From the NCBI GenBank assembly GCA_041484095.1, contig JBGPGW010000200.1, positions 1 through 6,719 of the forward strand: a DNA stretch of 6,719 nt, read 5' to 3'. Of this stretch, positions 1 through 5,461 are shown piece after piece; positions within the stretch are counted from its first letter, which is position 1; the number at the start of each line of letters is the position of its first letter. Origin of the DNA: JBGPGW01 sp041484095 (lineage in GTDB: Bacteria > Pseudomonadota > Alphaproteobacteria > CADEGL01). The notes under the pieces were generated by a model. It did no database searches. It saw only the letters and a list, made by a program, of their open reading frames with translations, and was not told the origin of the DNA. Both the position numbers and the translations under genes were made by a program.

Positions 1-934
1 CGGTCGGCAGCTCGTTCGGGATTTCCTCCTTCTTCACGAGGCCCTCGCGAAGCGCCGGGAAGTCGTAACCGAGCGCCCACTCCTTGGCCGTGTTCTCGAT
101 GAACAGGTCGAAGGCGGCACCCTTGAAGGCCTCGCGCTGCACCGTCCTGTCCGTGTAGTAGTCGTATCGAATCGTGCCGAAGTTCTGGCGGCCGACATTG
201 ACGGCTAACTTGTCGCCCCAATAATCCGGGATTCGCTGGTACGTGATAGAACGTCCGGCCTCGAAGGCCTCGATCCGGTAGGGGCCGCTGCCGAGGGGCG
301 GCTCGAGCGTGGTCTTGGCGAAGTCGCGGCCCTCCCAATAGTGCTTCGGAAGGACCGTGAGCTGTCCCATGATGACGGGAAGTTCTCTGTTCTCTCCGCC
401 CTTGAAGGTGAATTTCACTTTGAGGCGATCGAGCTTTTCCACCTTCGCGACGTTCGCGTAATAGGCGCGGTAGCGCGGATGGCCCTTCGATTTGATGATG
501 TCGAACGAAAAGACGACGTCATCCGCCGTGATCGGCTTGCCATCGTGAAAGCGCGCCTCTGGCCTCAGATTGAAGATCACCCAAGACCGGTCGGGGGGCG
601 TTTCGACGGATTCGGCGATGAGGCCGTACTCCGTGTTCGCCTCATCCGCCGATGACACCATGAGAGTCTCGAAGACATAGCCGAGGCCTGCGGCGGGAAC
701 GCCCTTCAGGATGTAGGGGTTGAAGCTGTCGTAAGTCCCGAAGGCCGAAAGCCGCACGTCGCCGCCCTTGGGCGCGTCGGGGTTGACGTAGCGGAAATGC
801 TTGAAATCAGGGGGATAGCCGGGTCCGCCATGGATCGCGATGCCGTGGCTTGGGCGCGGCGCCGTCTCGGCCGCGACGCCCGGCAAGGCGCCGGCCGAAA
901 CGAGGAGAAGAGCGGCGGTTAAGGCGGCTCGCAT
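1..934 (-). CDS. Periplasmic peptide-binding protein of an ABC transporter, YejA/OppA type (SBP family 5), C-terminal part missing
   Basis: This is the N-terminal 311 codons of an extracellular solute-binding protein; the gene runs off the left edge (YejA-type proteins are about 600 residues). Residues 1-22 look like a Sec signal peptide: an Arg near the start, a hydrophobic core rich in Ala and Leu, and a V-A-A cleavage site before ETAP. The mature part has family 5 hallmarks: YVNPDAPKGGDVRLSAFGTYDSFNP in pieces over 49-73, FHDGKPITADDVVFSFD at 129-145, and GSGPYRIEAFEAG at 215-227. The NPDAPKGG opening is typical of the YejA subgroup, which binds oligopeptides or microcin C-like compounds for an inner-membrane permease. 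The ATG at 934 is chosen because the signal peptide begins there and an in-frame TGA lies upstream; no clear Shine-Dalgarno is visible. It follows hisN by 94 bases on the same strand. Permease genes would be expected beyond the left edge. The family is clear, but the exact ligand is inference. Confidence 0.9.
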   Translation of the reverse strand, partial: MRAALTAALLLVSAGALPGVAAETAPRPSHGIAIHGGPGYPPDFKHFRYVNPDAPKGGDVRLSAFGTYDSFNPYILKGVPAAGLGYVFETLMVSSADEANTEYGLIAESVETPPDRSWVIFNLRPEARFHDGKPITADDVVFSFDIIKSKGHPRYRAYYANVAKVEKLDRLKVKFTFKGGENRELPVIMGQLTVLPKHYWEGRDFAKTTLEPPLGSGPYRIEAFEAGRSITYQRIPDYWGDKLAVNVGRQNFGTIRYDYYTDRTVQREAFKGAAFDLFIENTAKEWALGYDFPALREGLVKKEEIPNELPT

Positions 935-1028
935 CGGCAGGGGATGGCCAGTTGTTGACGGGCGCTCGAACGGAGGAGGGTAGAAAGTCTCACCGCGAGC
1001 CGCAAGGCCGCCCATCTCGCGAGGTGGG

Positions 1029-1820
1029 CTATCCGGCGAGGCGGGCCAGGGCCTGTTCATGGGTGCGCAAATCGCCCGCGGCGATGACGCGTCCGTCCGA
1101 ATCAAGGCCGAGCGCCCGGCCCTGCCAGTCCGTCATGACGCCGCCTGCGCCCGCAACCACCGGAACCAACGCGCAGTAATCATAGGGCTTCAGGGTCGCT
1201 TCCGTGATGACGTCGATGAACCCCGACGCCAGCAGGCCGAAAGCGTAGCAATCGCCGCCGAAACGCGTGAACTGGACGGCGCTCCGAAGACGCCCGAACG
1301 CGCTCGCATTCGCGCCCTGGTACATGTCGGGCGTGGTCGTGAAGAGATAGGCATCGGACAGCCTGGCGCAGGGGCGCGTTCGCGCGGGCTGGCCGTTCAA
1401 TTCGGTCGCGCGGCCTCTGACGCCCACCCAGCGCTCCCCGAGCACGGGCTGGTCGATGACACCGAGGACCGGGACGCCCCGATGCAAAAGGGCGATGAGC
1501 GTGCCGAAGAGCGGCACGCCGGTGATGAAGGCCTTGGTCCCGTCGATGGGATCGATCACCCAGACATACTCCGCATCCGTGCGGACGCTGCCGTGTTCCT
1601 CGCCGTAGATGCCGTGGTCCGGATGGTCGCGATCCACCATCTCGCGGATCGCGGCCTCGACGGCCCGGTCGGCCTCTGTCACCGGGCTTTGATCGTGCTT
1701 CGTGTCGACGGCGATGCCGGTGCGGAAATACCGGCGCACGATGGTGCCGCTCGCATCCGCCATTCGGCTCGCAAGGGCGACAAAAGCCTCCGGACACGTG
1801 GCGGTTGTAGCGTTCGTCAT
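1029..1820 (-). CDS. hisN: Histidinol-phosphatase, inositol monophosphatase-type (HisN)
   Basis: This 263-residue protein belongs to the Mg2+-dependent inositol monophosphatase superfamily and has a normal full length. Metal-binding motifs are visible: GEEHG at 73-77 (E74), the core motif WVIDPIDGT at 87-95 (D90, D93), and the second motif KPYDYCALVPVVAGAGG at 211-227 (D214). The segments DPIDGTKAFITGVPLFGTLIAL and RFGGDCYAFGLLASGFIDV match the branch usually assigned as histidinol-phosphate phosphatase in alphaproteobacteria and actinobacteria, rather than true inositol phosphatases. The expected reaction is L-histidinol phosphate to L-histidinol plus phosphate, the penultimate stage of histidine synthesis, in the cytoplasm. 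The ATG at 1820 gives the usual N-terminus; no strong Shine-Dalgarno is seen. It lies between cycM and a peptide-binding protein gene, away from any other his gene in this window. The family call is secure; the substrate is inferred from similarity, and a related sugar-phosphate or inositol-phosphate activity remains possible. Confidence 0.88.
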   Translation of the reverse strand: MTNATTATCPEAFVALASRMADASGTIVRRYFRTGIAVDTKHDQSPVTEADRAVEAAIREMVDRDHPDHGIYGEEHGSVRTDAEYVWVIDPIDGTKAFITGVPLFGTLIALLHRGVPVLGVIDQPVLGERWVGVRGRATELNGQPARTRPCARLSDAYLFTTTPDMYQGANASAFGRLRSAVQFTRFGGDCYAFGLLASGFIDVITEATLKPYDYCALVPVVAGAGGVMTDWQGRALGLDSDGRVIAAGDLRTHEQALARLAG

Positions 1821-1886
1821 CGCGGGACCCGTGATATCGGCAGGCGAGTTCCGCCGGAGCGAAGGGAGACCAGGATCACCAAAGAG

Positions 1887-1917
1887 CCGTGATCCCGTGA
1901 CCCCGCCCGATCACGGG
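1887..1917 (-). terminator. Possible hairpin terminator at the end of cycM
   Basis: Two mutually exclusive perfect 8-bp inverted repeats overlap here: CCGTGATC (1887-1894) with GATCACGG (1909-1916), and TCCCGTGA (1893-1900) with TCACGGGA (1911-1918). The right arms include the cycM stop codon. Read leftward, the first hairpin is followed by CTCTTTGG, only a short T run, so this is a weak intrinsic terminator at best. It could instead be an mRNA-stabilising hairpin or a protein-binding site. Confidence 0.35.
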
Positions 1918-2447
1918 AGGGGCTTCGGTGAATCGCTCAGCGTCCTCAGATACGCGATGACATTGGCGCGCTCCTGCGGCTCGCGAATGCCCGCGAAGGT
2001 CATCTTGGTGCCTGGAACATAGGCGCTCGGCTTCGTGAGGAACTGGTTGAGCGCGTCATAGTTCCAATCGCCGGGGGATTTCTGCATCGCATCGGAAAAT
2101 GCGAAGCCAGCCAGATGCGCCTTCTTGTCCCCGACGATGTTCCAGAGGTTGGGGCCGACCTTGTTGGCTCCGCCCTTTTCGCCGGTGTGGCAGGCCTGGC
2201 ACTTCTTGAAGATCTTCGCCCCCTCGTCGATTTTTGCCGTCTTGAGAAGCTCGGCGATGGGTTTCTCGGCCACTGCCGGCGCCGCCGCCTGGTGTGCGCC
2301 GCCGCCGCCGCCGTGGGACGCCGTGGCGGCCTCGTGCTCCGCCTTGGGGATCGGCACCAGAAAGTCGCCGACATGGCCGATGACCACGACGATGAGCAAC
2401 GACATCAGGATGGCGCCGGCGATCTTATTGACTTCGAACGTGTTCAT
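1911..2447 (-). CDS. cycM: Membrane-anchored c-type cytochrome, CycM/cytochrome c552-like
   Basis: This 178-residue class I cytochrome c has a non-cleaved N-terminal anchor. Residues 9-31 form one hydrophobic segment (AGAILMSLLIVVVIGHVGDFLV). A flexible linker rich in Gly, His and Ala follows, including a run of five Gly at 46-50. A mono-haem domain completes the protein, with the haem-attachment motif CQACH at 83-87 and the likely axial Met149 in PGTKMTFAGI; KVGPNLWNIVG (96-106) is the usual conserved loop. Its expected role is electron transfer in the periplasm between the bc1 complex and a terminal oxidase, as for Bradyrhizobium CycM. The ATG at 2447 is preferred over one nine codons upstream because AGGGGAAGG lies just before it and homologues start MN-F-NKIAG. 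A candidate promoter lies about 60 bases upstream. kdsB is divergent. The family is secure; the exact oxidase partner is inference. Confidence 0.93.
   Translation of the reverse strand: MNTFEVNKIAGAILMSLLIVVVIGHVGDFLVPIPKAEHEAATASHGGGGGAHQAAAPAVAEKPIAELLKTAKIDEGAKIFKKCQACHTGEKGGANKVGPNLWNIVGDKKAHLAGFAFSDAMQKSPGDWNYDALNQFLTKPSAYVPGTKMTFAGIREPQERANVIAYLRTLSDSPKPLP
2298..2312. repeat. (GCC)5 trinucleotide run inside cycM
   Basis: Five perfect GCC units on the plus strand encode five consecutive Gly (GGC) codons in the linker between the membrane anchor and the haem domain of the cytochrome. Unit-length changes would keep the reading frame and only alter linker length. Confidence 0.85.
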
Positions 2448-2474
2448 GGCCTTCCCCTGACGCGCGCGGACCAC

Positions 2475-2506
2475 GGGCGGACTGAGCGGGCGGACTGAGC
2501 GGGCGG
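2475..2506. repeat. 13-bp tandem repeat, about 2.5 copies, in the cycM leader
   Basis: The unit GGGCGGACTGAGC occurs perfectly at 2475-2487 and 2488-2500, followed by a partial copy GGGCGG at 2501-2506. It lies between the candidate cycM -10 box (2508-2513) and the cycM start codon, so it would fall mostly in the 5' untranslated leader. No function is known to me. It may be a simple duplication or a regulatory element. Confidence 0.9.
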
Positions 2507-2507
2507 C

Positions 2508-2536
2508 ACATTACCGGCTCGCCGAACGCCTGTCCA
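2508..2536 (-). promoter_or_regulatory. Candidate sigma70-type promoter of cycM
   Basis: Read leftward, TGGACA (2536-2531, five of six matches to TTGACA) is followed after exactly 17 bases by TAATGT (2513-2508), which keeps the first T, second A and last T of the -10 consensus. Transcription would start near 2501, giving a leader of about 54 bases before the cycM ATG. The box spacing and position support it; there is no experimental evidence. Confidence 0.5.
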
Positions 2537-2636
2537 CGGCGCGAAGGGCGCGCGGCGAGGAGCGGCGAATACCAGGTTTCGGGAGCCGATCCGGCGCGAT
2601 AAGGTTGACCTTCCTCCTCGGCCCCGGACGCGACGC

Positions 2637-3392
2637 ATGCCTGGCTCCCCCAATCCGATCGTGGTCATACCGGCCCGCATGGCGTCGACGCGGCTGCCCG
2701 GCAAGCCATTGGCCGAGATCGCGGGCCTCCCCATGATCGTCCATGTCTGGCGCCGGGCGATCGAGGCCGAGGTCGGCCCGGTCGTGGTCGCCTGCGCGGA
2801 GCAGGAGATCGCAGACGCGATCCAACGCGCCGGGGGCCGCGCCGTTCTGACGCGCCCGGACCACCCCTCGGGATCCGACCGCGTCCATGAGGCCGTCGAG
2901 GCCGTGGATCCCAAAGGCGCGCATGATGTGGTGCTCAACGTCCAGGGCGATCTGCCGGCGCTCGATCCCGCGCTGTTGCGTGCGGTGCTCGCCGTGCTCG
3001 ACGATCCCCTCATCGACATCGCGACATTGGCCGTCGCCATCGCGGATGACGCCGAGCGCATGTCGCCGAGCGTCGTGAAGGCCGTCGTGTCGGCGCCCGA
3101 AGGTGCCCGCCGCGGGCGCGCGCTTTATTTCAGCCGATCGGCCGTTCCGTGGGGCGAAGGTCCGCTCTATCACCACATCGGTCTCTACGGGTTCCGCCGT
3201 CACGCGCTGGCCCGTTTCGTGAGCCTTCCTCCGACGCCGCTCGAACAACGCGAGCGCCTCGAGCAGCTGCGTGCGCTGGAGAACGGCATGCGCATCGAAG
3301 TCGCGTTCGTTGACACCGTTCCGCTCGGTGTCGATACTCCGGACGACCTTGCGCGCGCCCGTCTGCGGCTCGCGCATCGTTCCCCGAGCTGA
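2637..3392 (+). CDS. kdsB: 3-deoxy-manno-octulosonate cytidylyltransferase (CMP-Kdo synthetase)
   Basis: KdsB catalyses CTP + Kdo to CMP-Kdo + diphosphate in the cytoplasm, activating Kdo for transfer to lipid A in lipopolysaccharide assembly. The 251-residue length fits the family (about 250). Conserved blocks run in order: the nucleotide-binding loop IPARMASTRLPGKPLAEI (11-28), DHPSGSDRV (75-83), NVQGDLP (101-107, metal-ligand D105), HHIGLYGFRRHALARF (179-194), LEQRERLEQLRALENG (202-217) and GVDTPDDLARAR (231-242, second metal-ligand D233). The usual QGDEP motif reads QGDLP here. The ATG at 2637 starts five codons before the first conserved strand; only a weak GGA precedes it. It is divergent from cycM and followed after 22 bases by pheA, so the two are probably co-transcribed. 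I saw no convincing promoter in the 189 bases upstream. Confidence 0.96.
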   Translation: MPGSPNPIVVIPARMASTRLPGKPLAEIAGLPMIVHVWRRAIEAEVGPVVVACAEQEIADAIQRAGGRAVLTRPDHPSGSDRVHEAVEAVDPKGAHDVVLNVQGDLPALDPALLRAVLAVLDDPLIDIATLAVAIADDAERMSPSVVKAVVSAPEGARRGRALYFSRSAVPWGEGPLYHHIGLYGFRRHALARFVSLPPTPLEQRERLEQLRALENGMRIEVAFVDTVPLGVDTPDDLARARLRLAHRSPS

Positions 3393-3414
3393 GCGTTCCA
3401 CCGTCGATCCCGCC

Positions 3415-4290
3415 ATGGCGAGCACTGCTGCATCCGACAAGACCATCGCGTTCCAGGGCGTGCCAGGCGCCTATTCGGACCTTGCCTGTCGCATCGTATA
3501 TCCCGACTGGTCGACGCTGCCGTGCGAATCCTTCGAGGATACGTTCGCGGCCGTGACCGACGGCCAGGCGAAGCTTGCGATGATCCCGATCGACAACTCG
3601 GTCGCCGGGCGGGTCGCGGACATCCACCATCTCATGCCGGGATCGGGCCTTCACATCATCGCCGAGCATTTCCAGCGCATCGCGCATCAGCTCCTGGCCC
3701 CGAAGGGCGCCACGATCGAGGGTCTCCGCACCGTCCACAGCCACGTGCACGCCCTGTCGCAGTGCCGGACCGTCATCCGGAACCTGGGGCTTAAGGCCGT
3801 CGTGCACGTCGATACGGCGGGTGCTGCCCGTGACATCGCGAAGCGCGGCGACCCGACCGAGGCGGCGATCGCGTCGGTGCTCGCGGCCGAACGCTATGGC
3901 CTCGCGATTCTCAAGGCCGACATCGAGGACGCCGAGCACAACACGACGCGGTTTCTCGTGCTCGCGCGCGAGGCCGTCAATCCGGACCCGCAGCGCGGGC
4001 CGGTGATGACTTCGTTCGTGTTCCGCGTGCGCAACGTGCCGGCGGCGCTCTACAAGGCGCTCGGCGGGTTCGCGACGACCGGCGTGAACATGACCAAGCT
4101 CGAGAGTTACATGCTCGGGGGCCGCTTCTCGGCGACGCAGTTCTACGCCGACGTCGAAGGCCATCCCGAGGAACGCCGGCTGCGCCTGGCGCTCGAGGAG
4201 CTCAGCTTCTTCTCGCGCGAAGTGCGAATCCTCGGCGTCTATCCCGCCCATCCCCGCCGCTTCCAAGCGGAAGCGGCGATCGACGACTAG
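3415..4290 (+). CDS. pheA: Prephenate dehydratase with ACT regulatory domain
   Basis: This 291-residue monofunctional enzyme converts prephenate to phenylpyruvate, CO2 and water, the penultimate step of phenylalanine synthesis. The catalytic domain covers about residues 10-185: FQGVPGAYSDLA (13-24), MIPIDNSVAGRV (57-68), TVHSHVHALSQC (106-117) and the catalytic TRF triplet (178-180) in NTTRFLVLAR. A C-terminal ACT domain (about 199-279) contains ALYKALGGFATTGVNMTKLES (211-231), corresponding to the GALV and ESRP effector-binding motifs and reading AALYKAL and ESYM here; Phe feedback inhibition is therefore expected. No chorismate mutase domain is fused, unlike in enterobacterial PheA. The ATG at 3415 is used because it follows the kdsB stop and lies just before the first conserved motif; longer in-frame starts would overlap kdsB. 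It ends convergently with nudC, sharing CTAG. Confidence 0.95.
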   Translation: MASTAASDKTIAFQGVPGAYSDLACRIVYPDWSTLPCESFEDTFAAVTDGQAKLAMIPIDNSVAGRVADIHHLMPGSGLHIIAEHFQRIAHQLLAPKGATIEGLRTVHSHVHALSQCRTVIRNLGLKAVVHVDTAGAARDIAKRGDPTEAAIASVLAAERYGLAILKADIEDAEHNTTRFLVLAREAVNPDPQRGPVMTSFVFRVRNVPAALYKALGGFATTGVNMTKLESYMLGGRFSATQFYADVEGHPEERRLRLALEELSFFSREVRILGVYPAHPRRFQAEAAIDD

Positions 4291-5210
4291 GACAGGCTGC
4301 CGTCGCTTCGCAGCCAGTGCTCGACCAGCTGGCGCGCGATCGAGATGCGCCTCGGCAGGCGGAACGTCTCGTTTTCCGGACTGCTGAGGAGCTCGGCGCG
4401 GGTGTACCAGCGCGCGTCCTGCAGCTCGTCATGGTTGATGTCGAGCGTGGTGTCGAGTGCCTCGGCATGAAAGCCGAGCATGATCGATCCCGGAAACGGC
4501 CAGGGCTGGGACGAGTGGTAGCGGACATTGCCGACGCGGACGCCGCTCTCCTCGAAGACCTCGCGCGCGACCGCTTCTTCAAGGCTTTCGCCCGGCTCGA
4601 CGAAGCCGGCCAGCGTGGAATACATGCCGGGCAGGAAGCTGGCCTGGCGGCCGAGAAGACAGGACTCGCCATGTGTCACCAGCATGATCACCGCCGGGTC
4701 CGTTCGGGGGAAGTGCTGCGCCTTGCACGCCGGGTTTTCGCACGCGCGCATATGGCCCGCATCGGCGCTTCGCGTCGGACTGCCGCAGGCGCCGCAGAAT
4801 CGGTGCCTCAAATGCCAATACATGAGGCCGCGCGCATAGGCGAGGAGCGATCCGGTCTTCCGGTCGAGGAGCGCTCCGGCGTTGCGCAGGTCGACGAATT
4901 CGCCGCGGCCGCTCAATGCCGGATCGTCGTCCGGTTTCTCGAGGTGGGACAATTCCACCGCGAAATGCGCGGCACCGTCGAGGAGGCCGAGGAAGGCGAC
5001 GATCGCCCCGTCGGCGAGGAAGGGGCTCGCTTCCGCGCCGCCCAGGAGAACGGGCGTCGGCGCGTCGCTCATCACGACGAGGCTCTGGGACCGCCAGACC
5101 GGCACGATTCGCGTCGTCGGCGCCGCGAGATGCCGGCGCAGCCAGTCTTCGTCGCGCCTGAGATGCGCGCTCCGGTCGACGCCCCCGCCCGCGAAGAAAT
5201 TCACATGCAT
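4287..5210 (-). CDS. nudC: NAD+ diphosphatase (NADH pyrophosphatase), Nudix family
   Basis: NudC hydrolyses NADH/NAD+ to (N)MN(H) and AMP, and homologues also remove NAD caps from RNA 5' ends. From the ATG at 5210 the protein has 307 residues. It shows an N-terminal domain (about 1-130), a zinc ribbon with C139, C142, C157 and C162, the Nudix box at 202-224 (G202, E208, R216, E217, E220, E221, G223), and the diagnostic SQPWPFPxS signature at 234-242, which separates NADH pyrophosphatases from other Nudix enzymes. An upstream in-frame TTG at 5246 would add 12 residues; the ATG is preferred because homologues begin close to the NFFAGGGVDRSAHLRRD segment (4-20). The Shine-Dalgarno is weak for either start. 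It is convergent with pheA, with a 4-base overlap, and divergent from ffs. No clear promoter of its own was seen in the 100 bases before the start. Confidence 0.95.
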   Translation of the reverse strand: MHVNFFAGGGVDRSAHLRRDEDWLRRHLAAPTTRIVPVWRSQSLVVMSDAPTPVLLGGAEASPFLADGAIVAFLGLLDGAAHFAVELSHLEKPDDDPALSGRGEFVDLRNAGALLDRKTGSLLAYARGLMYWHLRHRFCGACGSPTRSADAGHMRACENPACKAQHFPRTDPAVIMLVTHGESCLLGRQASFLPGMYSTLAGFVEPGESLEEAVAREVFEESGVRVGNVRYHSSQPWPFPGSIMLGFHAEALDTTLDINHDELQDARWYTRAELLSSPENETFRLPRRISIARQLVEHWLRSDGSLS

Positions 5211-5283
5211 GATCCGCACGTTGGCATAGCGCGCGGCCCCGCGCAATCGGCCGGGTGGCGCCGGCGTAGGTCGGCCTTCCTCC

Positions 5284-5314
5284 TTGCCTCGCGGACCCCG
5301 AGTCCTGATATAGT
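5284..5314 (+). promoter_or_regulatory. Candidate sigma70-type promoter of the SRP RNA gene
   Basis: TTGCCT (5284-5289), preceded by C as in many alphaproteobacterial -35 boxes, is followed after 19 bases by TATAGT (5309-5314), close to the TATAAT consensus. The predicted start, five to seven bases after the -10 box, coincides with the 5' end of the closing stem of the SRP RNA (5319-5321). The position fit is the strongest argument; the spacer is slightly long. Confidence 0.65.
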
Positions 5315-5318
5315 GACC

Positions 5319-5418
5319 GTGGGAGGTTGGCGGCGGACGGACTTCTCGCCAACCCGGTCAGGTCCGGAAGGAAGCAGCCGTAACGAGTTTCGGTCCGGGT
5401 CGTTGTCCAGCCTCCTAC
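5319..5418 (+). ncRNA. ffs: 4.5S signal recognition particle RNA, small bacterial type
   Basis: This gene encodes the RNA of the signal recognition particle, which binds Ffh and FtsY to deliver membrane and secreted proteins co-translationally. The near-universal core GGTCAGGTCCGGAAGGAAGC begins at 5356 and continues with AGCC to 5379; it contains the GGAA tetraloop (5366-5369) and the asymmetric internal loop bound by Ffh. The ends pair in a 12-bp stem (5319-5330 with 5407-5418), and inner helices include 5338-5342 with 5393-5397 and 5345-5348 with 5384-5387. This gives the expected rod of about 100 nt with no Alu domain. The ends are set by the closing stem and could differ by a few bases. 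There is no clear T-rich terminator before dnaX, so 3' processing or read-through into dnaX is likely. Confidence 0.96.
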
Positions 5419-5461
5419 TTCCGATCTTCGCCGCGTCAACCCAGCCAATCGCCCCTGCGGC

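Noticed and set aside
341..655. Plus-strand open frame of 104 codons near the left edge
   Set aside because: It lies antisense to the peptide-binding protein gene, which reads continuously from 934 to the edge with clear family motifs.
1010..1029. Hairpin right after the hisN stop as a terminator
   Set aside because: The stem is complete only on the plus strand (with a T-G wobble). On the transcribed minus strand it carries a C-A mismatch, and there is no T run after it.
1059..1892. Open frame of 277 codons on the plus strand opposite hisN
   Set aside because: It is a reverse-frame shadow of hisN with no recognisable domain or good start.
2578..2610. Possible kdsB promoter (TTTCGG, 17 bases, TAAGGT), or TTGACC at 2605-2610 used as a -35 box
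   Set aside because: The first pair has a very poor -35 match. TTGACC would put the -10 box at the kdsB start codon. Neither is better than chance in this region.
3130..4266. Long open frame (378 codons) on the minus strand opposite kdsB and pheA
   Set aside because: It lies antisense to two clearly recognised genes, has Arg/Asp/His-rich composition typical of the reverse frame of GC-rich coding DNA, and shows no known domain.
5211..5246. TTG at 5246 as the nudC start, adding 12 residues
   Set aside because: The extra residues lack family similarity that I can recognise, and the ATG at 5210 fits the usual N-terminus; it remains a minor alternative.
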